Part shown: positions 23,746-31,832 of the stretch, piece after piece | Layout: each line of letters begins with the position of its first letter | Position numbering within the stretch: position 1 is the stretch's first letter | Assembly (NCBI GenBank): GCA_902622875.1 | Contig: CACNRW010000012.1 | Location: 1 to 64,000, forward strand | Length of the DNA stretch: 64,000 bases | Reading direction: 5' to 3' | Source of the DNA: an uncultured SAR116 cluster alpha proteobacterium | GTDB taxonomy: Bacteria > Pseudomonadota > Alphaproteobacteria > Puniceispirillales > Marisalimonadaceae | The notes under the pieces: model-generated | Seen by the model: the letters and a program-made list of their open reading frames with translations, nothing else | Databases searched by the model: none | Told to the model about the DNA's origin: nothing | Made by a program: the position numbers and the translations under genes

Positions 23746-24450
23746 CTAAGATATTATGCAACCACCATCTACGTCTATTGTAGTACCAGTTATAAACTCG
23801 TTCTCGATTGCAAAAATTATTCCTTTGGCAACTTCATCTGGAGTGCCGGCCCTTGGAATTAAGTTATCACTAGTGGCTTTTTTATAATACTCCTCTCTAG
23901 CAGTTCCTTCAAGAGGGCTCATTGGAGTATCAATGATACCAGGAGAAACAATGTTGATCCTTTTAGGTAGTATTTCAGGTGCAATACCTCTCGCAAAAGC
24001 TTCTACTGCACCACCAACAGAAGAAATTGCAATTTGTCCTGGACGACATTTTCTTGCAGGAGTCCCGCTTACTAAAACTATATTTCCATTATCTTTTAAA
24101 AATTTGGTACCTAATCTTACTACGTTAGTGTATCCCCAAAGTTTATCAAATGATGCTTTATAGCCATCTAAATCCATAGAAAGAAAAGGACCAACAGCTC
24201 TTTTTCCACCAGTAGCAGCATTAACTAAAATATCAAATTCACCTTCATCCTGAAAAAATTTTTCAACAGCTTCTCTATCAAGAACGTTAATTTTCTTTGT
24301 TGTAACGTTTTTTGGAAGTTGAGTTAATTTCTCGGGATTACGACTTATTGCAATAACATGAGCTCCTTTTTCAGATAACATTTGAGTTGCAGATAGACCA
24401 ATTCCGGAAGTTCCGCCAAATACGATAGCTTTTTTGCCATTAATATTCAT
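23746..24450 (-). CDS. SDR-family protein lacking the canonical YxxxK pair
   Basis: The 234-residue Rossmann protein has cofactor motif VFGGTSGIGLSATQMLSEKGA and the NAATGG block. C-terminal INIVSPGIIDTPMSPL is also typical of short-chain dehydrogenases. Where the active-site YxxxK is expected, after PGQ, the sequence reads IAISSVGGAVEAFARG, aligning Ile for Tyr and Gly for Lys. A known divergent SDR group carries a similar replacement. It may still bind NAD(P) but should not use the normal Tyr-Lys chemistry. Monocistronic and convergent with the DUF445 gene. Confidence 0.85.
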   Translation of the reverse strand: MNINGKKAIVFGGTSGIGLSATQMLSEKGAHVIAISRNPEKLTQLPKNVTTKKINVLDREAVEKFFQDEGEFDILVNAATGGKRAVGPFLSMDLDGYKASFDKLWGYTNVVRLGTKFLKDNGNIVLVSGTPARKCRPGQIAISSVGGAVEAFARGIAPEILPKRINIVSPGIIDTPMSPLEGTAREEYYKKATSDNLIPRAGTPDEVAKGIIFAIENEFITGTTIDVDGGCIIS

Positions 24451-24553
24451 TTTTATTTTACCCTTTAAAATTTAATAAGAATTTATTAATTACTTATAAC
24501 ATTTTGGATATATATTTGTTAAAAAAGTTTTAGGTATTTTATAGGTGTTAAAT

Positions 24554-25246
24554 ATGACTGTTGAGCTATTTAGAAATAATTCTTATTTGAAAGAACATAA
24601 AACGATTATATCTGAAGTTTTACCAGAAGGATTAGTACTAAGTGAAACTATTTTTTATCCAGAAGGAGGGGGGCAACCAGGAGATGAAGGTTTAATTACA
24701 TTTAAAAATAACCGAATAAAAATAGTAGGAACTAAATATATAAATAATAAGCTAGTTCATTTAACTGAAACCACTGATGACTGTAAACAAAATGAGGAAG
24801 TTACAATAATTTTGGATTGGTCAAAAAGATATAGTTACATGCAAGTGCATACCTGTCTTCATCTCTTGTGTTCAATAATACCTTACCCTGTTACAGGTGG
24901 TTCTATAGGAGATGGTAGAGGAAGACTTGATTTTGATCTTGAAACAAAGCCAATGAAAGAAGATGTTTTGTATAAATTAAATGAATTAATTCATAAAGAT
25001 TATTCAGTTCAAATATCAAGTATAACAGATCAAGAATTAGACGATAATCAAGATTTAGTAAGGACAATGTCCGTTAAACCCCCTAGAGGATCAGGTAAGA
25101 TAAGAATGATAAGGATAGGGGATGATGTTGATTTTCAACCTTGTGGAGGAACACATGTAAATAAAACTTTAGAAATTAAGTCAGTCAAATCAGTTAAAAT
25201 TGAAAACAAGGGTAAAATGAATAAAAGAATAATTTTAAATTTTTAA
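24554..25246 (+). CDS. alaX: AlaX-type alanyl-tRNA editing protein
   Basis: The protein has about 230 residues and resembles the editing domain of alanyl-tRNA synthetase. FYPEGGGQPGDEGLITF is the N-terminal motif, and the zinc ligands are in VHTCLHLLCSII (HxxxH) and CGGTHVNKT (CxxxH). AlaX proteins hydrolyse Ser or Gly mischarged on tRNA-Ala in trans. The ATG at 24554 is preferred over the GTG at 24545 because the AGG at 24543-24545 then has normal spacing. It is convergent with the methyltransferase gene, 7 bases apart. Confidence 0.9.
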   Translation: MTVELFRNNSYLKEHKTIISEVLPEGLVLSETIFYPEGGGQPGDEGLITFKNNRIKIVGTKYINNKLVHLTETTDDCKQNEEVTIILDWSKRYSYMQVHTCLHLLCSIIPYPVTGGSIGDGRGRLDFDLETKPMKEDVLYKLNELIHKDYSVQISSITDQELDDNQDLVRTMSVKPPRGSGKIRMIRIGDDVDFQPCGGTHVNKTLEIKSVKSVKIENKGKMNKRIILNF

Positions 25247-25253
25247 ACAACAG

Positions 25254-26078
25254 TTATTTCTTACAAACTATCTCAAATGGCAATGTTCTATTTTCTTTAA
25301 TAGATTGCATTGAGTTAGAAGATCTTTCATTCATACTTTCTCCACCAATTACATGAATACCTAAAATAGGTTTTTTATTTGCAGACTTTAACCCAATAAG
25401 TTTTTCATAACCTGAAATATATTTATCAGCTGTCTCAATTATTTTTATATCAGAAAAACCTATATCTTTTAGTATAGATATAGTTGTTTCAGGGGGTAAT
25501 AAAAAGCTCATTTCTAAAGAATCAGCCCATGGCAGAGGAAAAATTGGATTACCCTCAGGGCCTAACCCGTGTTCAGTAAAAGCAAAAAAACTATCTTTTT
25601 TTAAAACTCTAAAAGCTTCAGAAAAGAATCTTTTTCTGTCTGATATATTCATTGTTACGTGTTGTGAATACGCACCATCAAAAGTTTCATTCTTAAAATC
25701 TAATATTTCTCCATTTCCAACTAAAAGCTGAATATTATCGGACATTGATGTAAGTCTATTGAATTCATTACCTATTTCAATGAAGCTTGGTGTTATGTCT
25801 ATTCCAGTGATGAAGCATTTAAATTCTTTAGCGTAATATCTTGCTGGTCCACCAAGACCACAACCAATATCTATAATTTTTTGATTTTTTGATATTGGCA
25901 TTCTTTTACCAAGGTCAACAGTGGCAGCAATCCCCCTTGCGTGATATTGATCAATAGGAAATAAATCTTCAATATTTAATTCTTTATTGATTAAACCTGC
26001 TTCTGACATTGCGTGGTGTACTCGTGAAAAAATATCACCTCTTGTCCAAAAATTCTCAATACTTTTTGAGTTCATCAT
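25254..26078 (-). CDS. SAM-dependent methyltransferase, sarcosine/dimethylglycine methyltransferase-like
   Basis: This 274-residue class I methyltransferase has motif I KIIDIGCGLGGPARYYAKEF, a DITPSFIEIGNEFN segment with the acidic SAM-ribose residue, and a post-motif block TFDGAYSQHVTMNISDRKRFF. QYHARGIAATVDLG upstream of motif I resembles small-molecule N-methyltransferases such as sarcosine/dimethylglycine methyltransferase. The neighbouring gene, starting 11 bases downstream on the same strand, is a GMC oxidoreductase of choline-dehydrogenase type, consistent with methylamine or betaine chemistry. The acceptor is not determined. Confidence 0.8.
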   Translation of the reverse strand: MMNSKSIENFWTRGDIFSRVHHAMSEAGLINKELNIEDLFPIDQYHARGIAATVDLGKRMPISKNQKIIDIGCGLGGPARYYAKEFKCFITGIDITPSFIEIGNEFNRLTSMSDNIQLLVGNGEILDFKNETFDGAYSQHVTMNISDRKRFFSEAFRVLKKDSFFAFTEHGLGPEGNPIFPLPWADSLEMSFLLPPETTISILKDIGFSDIKIIETADKYISGYEKLIGLKSANKKPILGIHVIGGESMNERSSNSMQSIKENRTLPFEIVCKK

Positions 26079-26089
26079 TTATTTAAATT

Positions 26090-27685
26090 TTAGTTGTTAA
26101 TAATAAAATCTGCACATCTTTCACCTATCATCATGCAAGCAGCATTTGTGTTCCCTGAAATCAGAGTAGGCATTATAGATGCATCTGCTATCCGGAGACC
26201 TTGTATTCCATGGACTTTTAGATTTTTATCAACAACTGCATTCTCATCAAAACCCATTTTACAGGTTCCAACTGGATGATAGACTGTTTCGGCTTTGTCT
26301 CTAATGAAATTCAAAATATCTTTATCGCTTGAATAATCCAACCCAGGCTGAATTTCTAAATCACAAAATTCTTTCATTGGAGCCGATTGCATTAATTTTC
26401 TTATTAACTTTACTCCATCAACGAGTGTGTCCTTATCTAGTTGATTAGACATGAAGTTAAACTTTATACTCGGGAATTCGTTTGGATCGTTAGACTTAAT
26501 GTGGATACTCCCTTTACTTTCAGGTCTGTTTTGATTGACCGTGCAAGTTATGCCTGGTTCCTTTCCTAATGATCTTTTACCATCTTTTAAAACTACTCTA
26601 TATGGTATAAAGTGTACCTGAATGTCGGGTGAAGCTAGTTCTTTTCTCGTTTTAAAAAATCCAACAACTGGTGCAGACGGAAGTGCTAAAAAACCGTCTC
26701 TTTTGAACATATATCTAAAAACTTGCTTTATTAGATTAATACCACCAGCCTTGTCGTTATAGGAAATTCCTTCCTTCTTAATCCTATAAATTATCCGCGG
26801 AGCAATATGATCACGTAGATTTTCTCCAACCCCAACTAAATGATGAATTGGCTCAATTCCTTTTTTTTTAAGTATCGAGCTATTTCCAATACCAGACAAT
26901 TCCAAAATCTGAGGAGAATTAATTGCTCCACCTGATAGAATAACTTCTTTTGACGTCATAAATGTTGATAATTTATTTTTATTTTTTACCTCAACCCCAA
27001 TACATTTTTTTTTCTCAAAGAGTAATTTTGTTACCAACGAGTTGGTTATAATTGTAAGATTTTTTCTTGACTTTATTGGTCTTAGATAAGCAACTTCTGC
27101 ACTCATCCTTTCACCTTTGTAAATTGTAGTCTGAGTATAGCCTAAACCTTCTTGATCTTCGCCATTATAGTCTTTATTGAAAGGAATATTATTGACTTCT
27201 CCAGATTTAAAGATCGCATCATAAATGGGATTTCTGTCACTTACTTCAGAAACTTTAAGTGGACCTTCTTCACCTCGTAATTCAGAGGTGTTACCTTGAT
27301 AATTTTCCATTTTCTTAAAGAAAGGAAGTACATCATCGTATGACCAACCTGTATTTCCCATTTGAGCCCATGTATCATAATCTAATTTGTTTCCTCTTAC
27401 AAAAACTAAACCATTAATAGAACTGGAGCCGCCGAGTAATTTTCCTCTAGGTATTGGGATTTCTCTGTTTCCAGTATTTTCTTCAGGTTCGGATCTATAC
27501 CTCCAATTTGCGAGTGGATTGTCAATTAAGAGAGCAAAACTAGCTGGAAGCCTTGAGATTGGATGAGAAGATCTTCCCGCTTCAATCAGTAAAACTTTAT
27601 TGGTATCATTTTCTGACAACCTGTTTGCAACTGCACAGCCAGCAGAGCCTCCACCCACTACAATATAATCAAATTTGTTAGTCAT
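26090..27685 (-). CDS. GMC-family FAD oxidoreductase, choline dehydrogenase-like
   Basis: The 531-residue glucose-methanol-choline oxidoreductase has the N-terminal FAD motif DYIVVGGGSAGCAVANRLSE, the GMC signature GGSSSINGLVFVRGNKLDYD, the second signature SGGAINSPQILELSGIG and the C-terminal active-site His in VYHPVGTCKMG, ending with ADASIMPTLISGNTNAACMM. It oxidises an alcohol to an aldehyde with FAD. Length and motifs match alphaproteobacterial choline dehydrogenase-like enzymes, but the family includes many aliphatic alcohol dehydrogenases. It is the first gene of a two-gene operon with the methyltransferase. Confidence 0.92.
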   Translation of the reverse strand: MTNKFDYIVVGGGSAGCAVANRLSENDTNKVLLIEAGRSSHPISRLPASFALLIDNPLANWRYRSEPEENTGNREIPIPRGKLLGGSSSINGLVFVRGNKLDYDTWAQMGNTGWSYDDVLPFFKKMENYQGNTSELRGEEGPLKVSEVSDRNPIYDAIFKSGEVNNIPFNKDYNGEDQEGLGYTQTTIYKGERMSAEVAYLRPIKSRKNLTIITNSLVTKLLFEKKKCIGVEVKNKNKLSTFMTSKEVILSGGAINSPQILELSGIGNSSILKKKGIEPIHHLVGVGENLRDHIAPRIIYRIKKEGISYNDKAGGINLIKQVFRYMFKRDGFLALPSAPVVGFFKTRKELASPDIQVHFIPYRVVLKDGKRSLGKEPGITCTVNQNRPESKGSIHIKSNDPNEFPSIKFNFMSNQLDKDTLVDGVKLIRKLMQSAPMKEFCDLEIQPGLDYSSDKDILNFIRDKAETVYHPVGTCKMGFDENAVVDKNLKVHGIQGLRIADASIMPTLISGNTNAACMMIGERCADFIINN

Positions 27686-27834
27686 TAACTTTCCTTCCAG
27701 AAAATAATTTTAGTCATATATATTTTGATATCAATGCCAAAATTATAATAATTGCAAATTCTTTTAGAAAATTCACTTGATTGAAATAATTTAAAAAGAA
27801 TGATAATTAACCAAAATATGTTAGGAGTGTTATT

Positions 27835-28437
27835 TTGTTAGAATGGATCTTAGATGTATCTCAAATAATAATTGCAGATATTGTTTTGTCTGGGGATAAT
27901 GCTTTAATAATTGGAATGGCTGCATCAGCAGTTCCAGAAGAAAGTCGAAAAAAAGTAATTTTTATAGGGCTGATGGCGGCAGCCATTTTAAGAGTTTTAT
28001 TTGCTCTTGTTGCATCTTATCTCATAAGTATACCCGGACTGCTTCTATTAGGTGGATTGTTGCTTTTTTGGGTGTGTTGGAAATTTTATGGAGATATAAA
28101 AGAATTTTCCTCTAATAATGAGGAAAAAGAAAAACTTCAAAAAGATGTTTCAGGTAAAGGGATAAAAGCAGCACTTATAACTATCATAATAGCTGACGTA
28201 TCCATGTCACTTGATAATGTTATTGCAATAACTGCAATAGCAAGAGATAACAAAACATTATTAATCTTAGGCATAGCATTTGCCATATTAATAATGGCGC
28301 TATTTGCAACGGCTATAGTTAAATTATTAACCAAATTTAAGTGGTTATCTTATCTAGGTTTAATATTTCTTGTTTACCTATCGTCAAAGATGACCTTTGA
28401 TGGTTGGTTGCAACTTTATCCTTTGTTAAAAAGTTAA
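27835..28437 (+). CDS. TerC/YjbE-family integral membrane protein
   Basis: The 200-residue protein has about six helices. Two repeats hold the family motifs: DIVLSGDNALIIGMAA (residues about 15-30) and IADVSMSLDNVIAITAIA (about 116-133), whose acidic residues lie in the membrane. TerC relatives include metal ion exporters, notably for manganese. The start is TTG at 27835, supported by AGGAG about 9 bases upstream and by the family N-terminus LEWILDVSQIIIADI. It is convergent with the TRAP permease, with stops one base apart. Confidence 0.9.
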   Translation: MLEWILDVSQIIIADIVLSGDNALIIGMAASAVPEESRKKVIFIGLMAAAILRVLFALVASYLISIPGLLLLGGLLLFWVCWKFYGDIKEFSSNNEEKEKLQKDVSGKGIKAALITIIIADVSMSLDNVIAITAIARDNKTLLILGIAFAILIMALFATAIVKLLTKFKWLSYLGLIFLVYLSSKMTFDGWLQLYPLLKS

Positions 28438-28438
28438 G

Positions 28439-30496
28439 CTACGATCCCAACCATTTTGGAAACCAAAGAGCTATGTCTGGTATAAACATGACCAGAAGCA
28501 TTCCAGTTATTTGAAGAGCAATAAATGGTAACACTGATAGAAAAATTTCTTGCAGAGTTATATCAGCTGGTGCAACAGATTTTAGCCAAAAACATGCTGG
28601 GCCAAAAGGAGGCGATAAGAAATATATTTGAATGTTCATTACGAACAACACACCAAACCAAACTGCAGCCCATTCTGGCTCTAATCCTAATTCAGGGGCC
28701 ATACCAACGACAACTGGAGCGAAAACTGGAACTGTAATAAATGCTATGGCTATCCATTCCATAAATGTACCAAGTATGACTAGAATACCCATCATAACAA
28801 AAACTATTCCAATTGCAGGAAGTCCTAATCCAGAAAACAATGACCTCATAAAATCTGCGCCACCGATTAAGTTATAAATACCAACAAAAGCAACAGCTCC
28901 CAAAATCAACCAAATAATTGTACCTACCGTCGACATTGTACCCGCCAGTGCTATTTGTAAAAGATTCCAGCTATAAGCGTTTCTAAACCAGGCAACGAAA
29001 ATAGCGCCCAAAACACCTACTGCTGCAGCTTCAGTAACTGATGCTATACCTCCATATATTGACCCCATAACACAAAAAATTAAGAATATACTTAGAAAAA
29101 CGGCATATAATTTATCCTTTGACATTTTCATGTCTTTTTGACGAGCTTTGGCAACTTCCTCAGCTGTTGGTGCCATAGCTGGATTTAAATTACATCTTGC
29201 TAGTACATATATTGCATAAAGACCTGCAAGCATTAAACCTGGAACCGCACCAGCCATAAACAAGTCTCCTATCGCAACTTGAGCAGATAAACCATAAATA
29301 ATCATAATAATACTTGGCGGAATCAGTGTTGCTAATGCTCCTGACGCGCATATTAGTCCTATAGACATTTTTCGATCATATCCAAGTCTTAAAAGTTGAG
29401 GTAAAGCTACAAGTCCAAGCATGACAATTTCACCGCCCATGACACCAGACATTGCAGCTAACACAACAGCAACAGCAATTGTTTGTATTGCAACTCCTCC
29501 ACGGAGTTTTCCTGCAAAAATTGACATTGCATCAAATAAATCTTCAGCTACTCCAGCTCTTTCTAGAATAGATGCCATTAACACAAAGAGTGGAACTGCA
29601 ATTAAAGGATACTTTTCAAGTAAACCAAAAGCGTTTGTAGAAACTAAGTATAATCCTCCATATCCAAAATAACAAAGAGCACTAAGGACTGACACAAATA
29701 AAGTTACAACTCCCAACGGCATGCCTGTCATCATCAAAACGAGCATAAGGGCAACAATTAGTAAACTTGCAGTTCCTATATTCATGTCTTGCATATTTAG
29801 ATAATCTTGCGGATTAATGTGAGTTCCAACAGCAGAATATATAGAATTTATGGAACCAAAAACACTTGTTTCTCCCATCAAGTGAACAGCAATAACACAT
29901 ACAATTCTTAAAATAACTATACCGCAAATAAACAAAACAATTTGTTTAGCAATTTTAGAGGAAAAGTGACGGTAAAGATTGATCATTAGTTGGGTTAAGT
30001 AAGTCATTGCTCCAATGGTAAGCATTGACTTCAAAATCATTGGTTGGGGAGAATTCCACGCACTCCCTGCCTTTTCCAGCATCATCACTGAATCGAGCGC
30101 TCTTATCACAGAGTCGTCAATTAATAGCCACAGAGCTATAACCCCAACTACATAAGCAATAAAGTCAAGCCACCACTTTCCTTTATCCGAAGCCATAATA
30201 TAAAAAACTGTAATACCTATATGTCGCTTGTGAAGTGTTACATATGCTGCAGATAACATCCATGCTGTAGCAGCAAGAACCATTACAATTTCAAAAACCC
30301 ACTGAGTTGGAGCATTAAATACATATCTAGAAATGACTTCAAAACCTGTAACAGCTGCACAAACTAGATATAGTTGGGCAACAGCAAGCCCAGAAAATTT
30401 ACTAAAATGATCAAAGAAAGCAAAACTATCTTTACCTGATTCAAAATTTTCCATATTGTCTAGATCAGTCTCATTCCTTTGGATCATTTCCGACAT
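28439..30496 (-). CDS. Fused TRAP permease DctQM, third system
   Basis: The 685-residue protein combines a DctQ domain (residues about 25-200; FEVISRYVFNAPTQWVFEIVMV) with a DctM domain (about 230-685; PLGVVTLFVSVLSALCYFGY, MSGVMGGEIVMLGLVALPQL, CASGALATLIPPSIIMIIYG, NIQIYFLSPPFGPACFW). Such 4TM/12TM fusions occur in a subset of TRAP systems and unite both membrane subunits. A GGGGGAAG ribosome-binding site precedes the ATG at 30496. The binding protein is on the opposite strand, 272 bases away, rather than in the same operon. Confidence 0.94.
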   Translation of the reverse strand: MSEMIQRNETDLDNMENFESGKDSFAFFDHFSKFSGLAVAQLYLVCAAVTGFEVISRYVFNAPTQWVFEIVMVLAATAWMLSAAYVTLHKRHIGITVFYIMASDKGKWWLDFIAYVVGVIALWLLIDDSVIRALDSVMMLEKAGSAWNSPQPMILKSMLTIGAMTYLTQLMINLYRHFSSKIAKQIVLFICGIVILRIVCVIAVHLMGETSVFGSINSIYSAVGTHINPQDYLNMQDMNIGTASLLIVALMLVLMMTGMPLGVVTLFVSVLSALCYFGYGGLYLVSTNAFGLLEKYPLIAVPLFVLMASILERAGVAEDLFDAMSIFAGKLRGGVAIQTIAVAVVLAAMSGVMGGEIVMLGLVALPQLLRLGYDRKMSIGLICASGALATLIPPSIIMIIYGLSAQVAIGDLFMAGAVPGLMLAGLYAIYVLARCNLNPAMAPTAEEVAKARQKDMKMSKDKLYAVFLSIFLIFCVMGSIYGGIASVTEAAAVGVLGAIFVAWFRNAYSWNLLQIALAGTMSTVGTIIWLILGAVAFVGIYNLIGGADFMRSLFSGLGLPAIGIVFVMMGILVILGTFMEWIAIAFITVPVFAPVVVGMAPELGLEPEWAAVWFGVLFVMNIQIYFLSPPFGPACFWLKSVAPADITLQEIFLSVLPFIALQITGMLLVMFIPDIALWFPKWLGS

Positions 30497-30621
30497 TTAC
30501 TTCCCCCAAGTTATTTTCAAAAATTTATATTTTTATCTTGCAATTGTTTGAGATTTATCAATTATAAATAATATCTATTAGAGACATAAATTTAACTATG
30601 TCAAGAACCAAGGGGGAAAAG

Positions 30622-30744
30622 ATGGCGAAACCAGTAAGAAGTGATCATGTTGATACGTATGGTCCATGGGCTTGGGTAGCTGGAATGGCTTTTGCGGGTC
30701 TTGTAACATGGATCATGTTTTATATAGCTGACGGCTTCAGTTAA
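30622..30744 (+). CDS. 40-residue single-helix membrane peptide next to TRAP genes
   Basis: A short frame starts at ATG 30622 with a strong AGGGGGAAAAG ribosome-binding site and encodes 40 residues. A charged N-terminus (MAKPVRSDHVDTYGPW) precedes one hydrophobic helix (WAWVAGMAFAGLVTWIMFYI) and a short ADGFS tail. It ends 23 bases before dctP and is clearly codon-like, with no competing frame. It resembles no family I know. Its place between the fused permease and the binding protein suggests a small accessory subunit or assembly factor of this TRAP system. Confidence 0.75.
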   Translation: MAKPVRSDHVDTYGPWAWVAGMAFAGLVTWIMFYIADGFS

Positions 30745-30767
30745 TTTTCACAAGAGGAGGAGAAAAA

Positions 30768-31784
30768 GTGAAAAAATATCTAATAAGTGCTTTAGTAGTT
30801 GCAGGTTTAACCTTTACAGGTGCTGCAAGTGCAAAGAAGTTAAAATTTCAAATGAGTTCCAAGGCTGGTGACTGGGCGCATACCTACATGGCAAAACACG
30901 CTCCAGTATTATCAGATCTAACTAACGGAGAACTTCAGATTGAAGGATTGCCAACTAAGTCTGTTGTACCACACAGGGAAACTATTGATGCGGTAGCAAA
31001 TGGAATTTTAGATGGTGACTTTAATGCAATAGCTTATTTTGCAGGAAGGGATCCAGCTTTTGCAATCATGGGTGATTTGATTGCGGGTTACGATACTCCA
31101 AAACAATATCAAGAATATTGTATGCATGGTGGTGGTAAAGAAATGCTACAAAAAATCTATGATAAAGTTTTACCAGGCAAAATTCATGTACTAGGTTGTG
31201 GCCCTTATGGAAAAGAAGCTCTTGTTTCTAAGGTTCCAATTAACGGTGTTGCAGATCTTAAAGGTGTGAAAATTAGATCACCTGAAGGTTTGGCTGCAGA
31301 TGTTTTCAGAAGAGCAGGTGCTTCACCATCTTCACTTCCTTTCTCTGAAGTTTATACTTCACTAGAAAAAGGTATTGTTGATGCAGCTGATGCTTCTGTG
31401 TACATAAACAATCATGCTAGTGGTTTCCACAAAATTGCTAAATACCCACTTTACCCAGGTATTCACTCAATGGCTAACCTTCAAACTATTATTAACAAAA
31501 AAGTTTATAATAAGTTAAGTAAGCAAAACCAAACAGCTTTAACAGTCTGGACATACTGGACTTGGACAGCTAAATTAAGGGATGCTGGTTTAGAAGGAAG
31601 AGCGCAGGTTGCTAAGGATAAAGCTGCTGGTGATTTAACGATTATAGATTGGCCTGTAAGTGAAAGAGCGAAGTTCAGAAAAATTGCAGTAGATGCATGG
31701 AATTCCGCAGCTTCAAAAAGCCCACTTGCAAAAGAGGCTTTAGATTCTAATCTAGCTTATATGAAAAAGATAGGTTTACTCTAA
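30768..31784 (+). CDS. dctP: TRAP transporter periplasmic binding protein (DctP), third system
   Basis: The 338-residue protein starts at GTG 30768, with GAGGAGG upstream and a signal peptide (KKYLISALVVAGLTFTGAASA). VADLKGVKIRSPEGLAADVFRR contains the conserved carboxylate-binding arginine, and SEVYTSLEKGIVDAADASVY the second conserved block. WTYWTWTAKLRDAGLEGR in the C-terminal part is tryptophan-rich. It would feed the divergent DctQM fusion. Lone binding protein plus fused permease is a different organisation from the two other TRAP systems in the window. Confidence 0.93.
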   Translation: MKKYLISALVVAGLTFTGAASAKKLKFQMSSKAGDWAHTYMAKHAPVLSDLTNGELQIEGLPTKSVVPHRETIDAVANGILDGDFNAIAYFAGRDPAFAIMGDLIAGYDTPKQYQEYCMHGGGKEMLQKIYDKVLPGKIHVLGCGPYGKEALVSKVPINGVADLKGVKIRSPEGLAADVFRRAGASPSSLPFSEVYTSLEKGIVDAADASVYINNHASGFHKIAKYPLYPGIHSMANLQTIINKKVYNKLSKQNQTALTVWTYWTWTAKLRDAGLEGRAQVAKDKAAGDLTIIDWPVSERAKFRKIAVDAWNSAASKSPLAKEALDSNLAYMKKIGLL

Positions 31785-31795
31785 AATTAAATGTT

Positions 31796-31832
31796 AAAAA
31801 AGCTTGTTGATTAGTAATCAGCAAGCTTTTTT
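31796..31832. terminator. Bidirectional terminator overlapping the amidase stop
   Basis: A 17-bp stem with one wobble pair (arms 31796-31812 and 31816-31832, loop about 3 bases) has A-tracts on the left and T-tracts on the right, so it can end transcription from both sides. It follows the dctP stop by 11 bases. The TAA stop of the convergent amidase gene (31811-31813) lies at its loop, so the amidase 3' coding end forms one arm. Confidence 0.82.

Noticed and set aside
28632-28877. Plus-strand frame within the DctQM gene
   Set aside because: Antisense overlap with a strongly conserved gene and no start signal.
29421-29672. Plus-strand frame opposite the DctQM permease
   Set aside because: Hydrophobic genes often leave open antisense frames; no ribosome-binding site or protein motif supports it.
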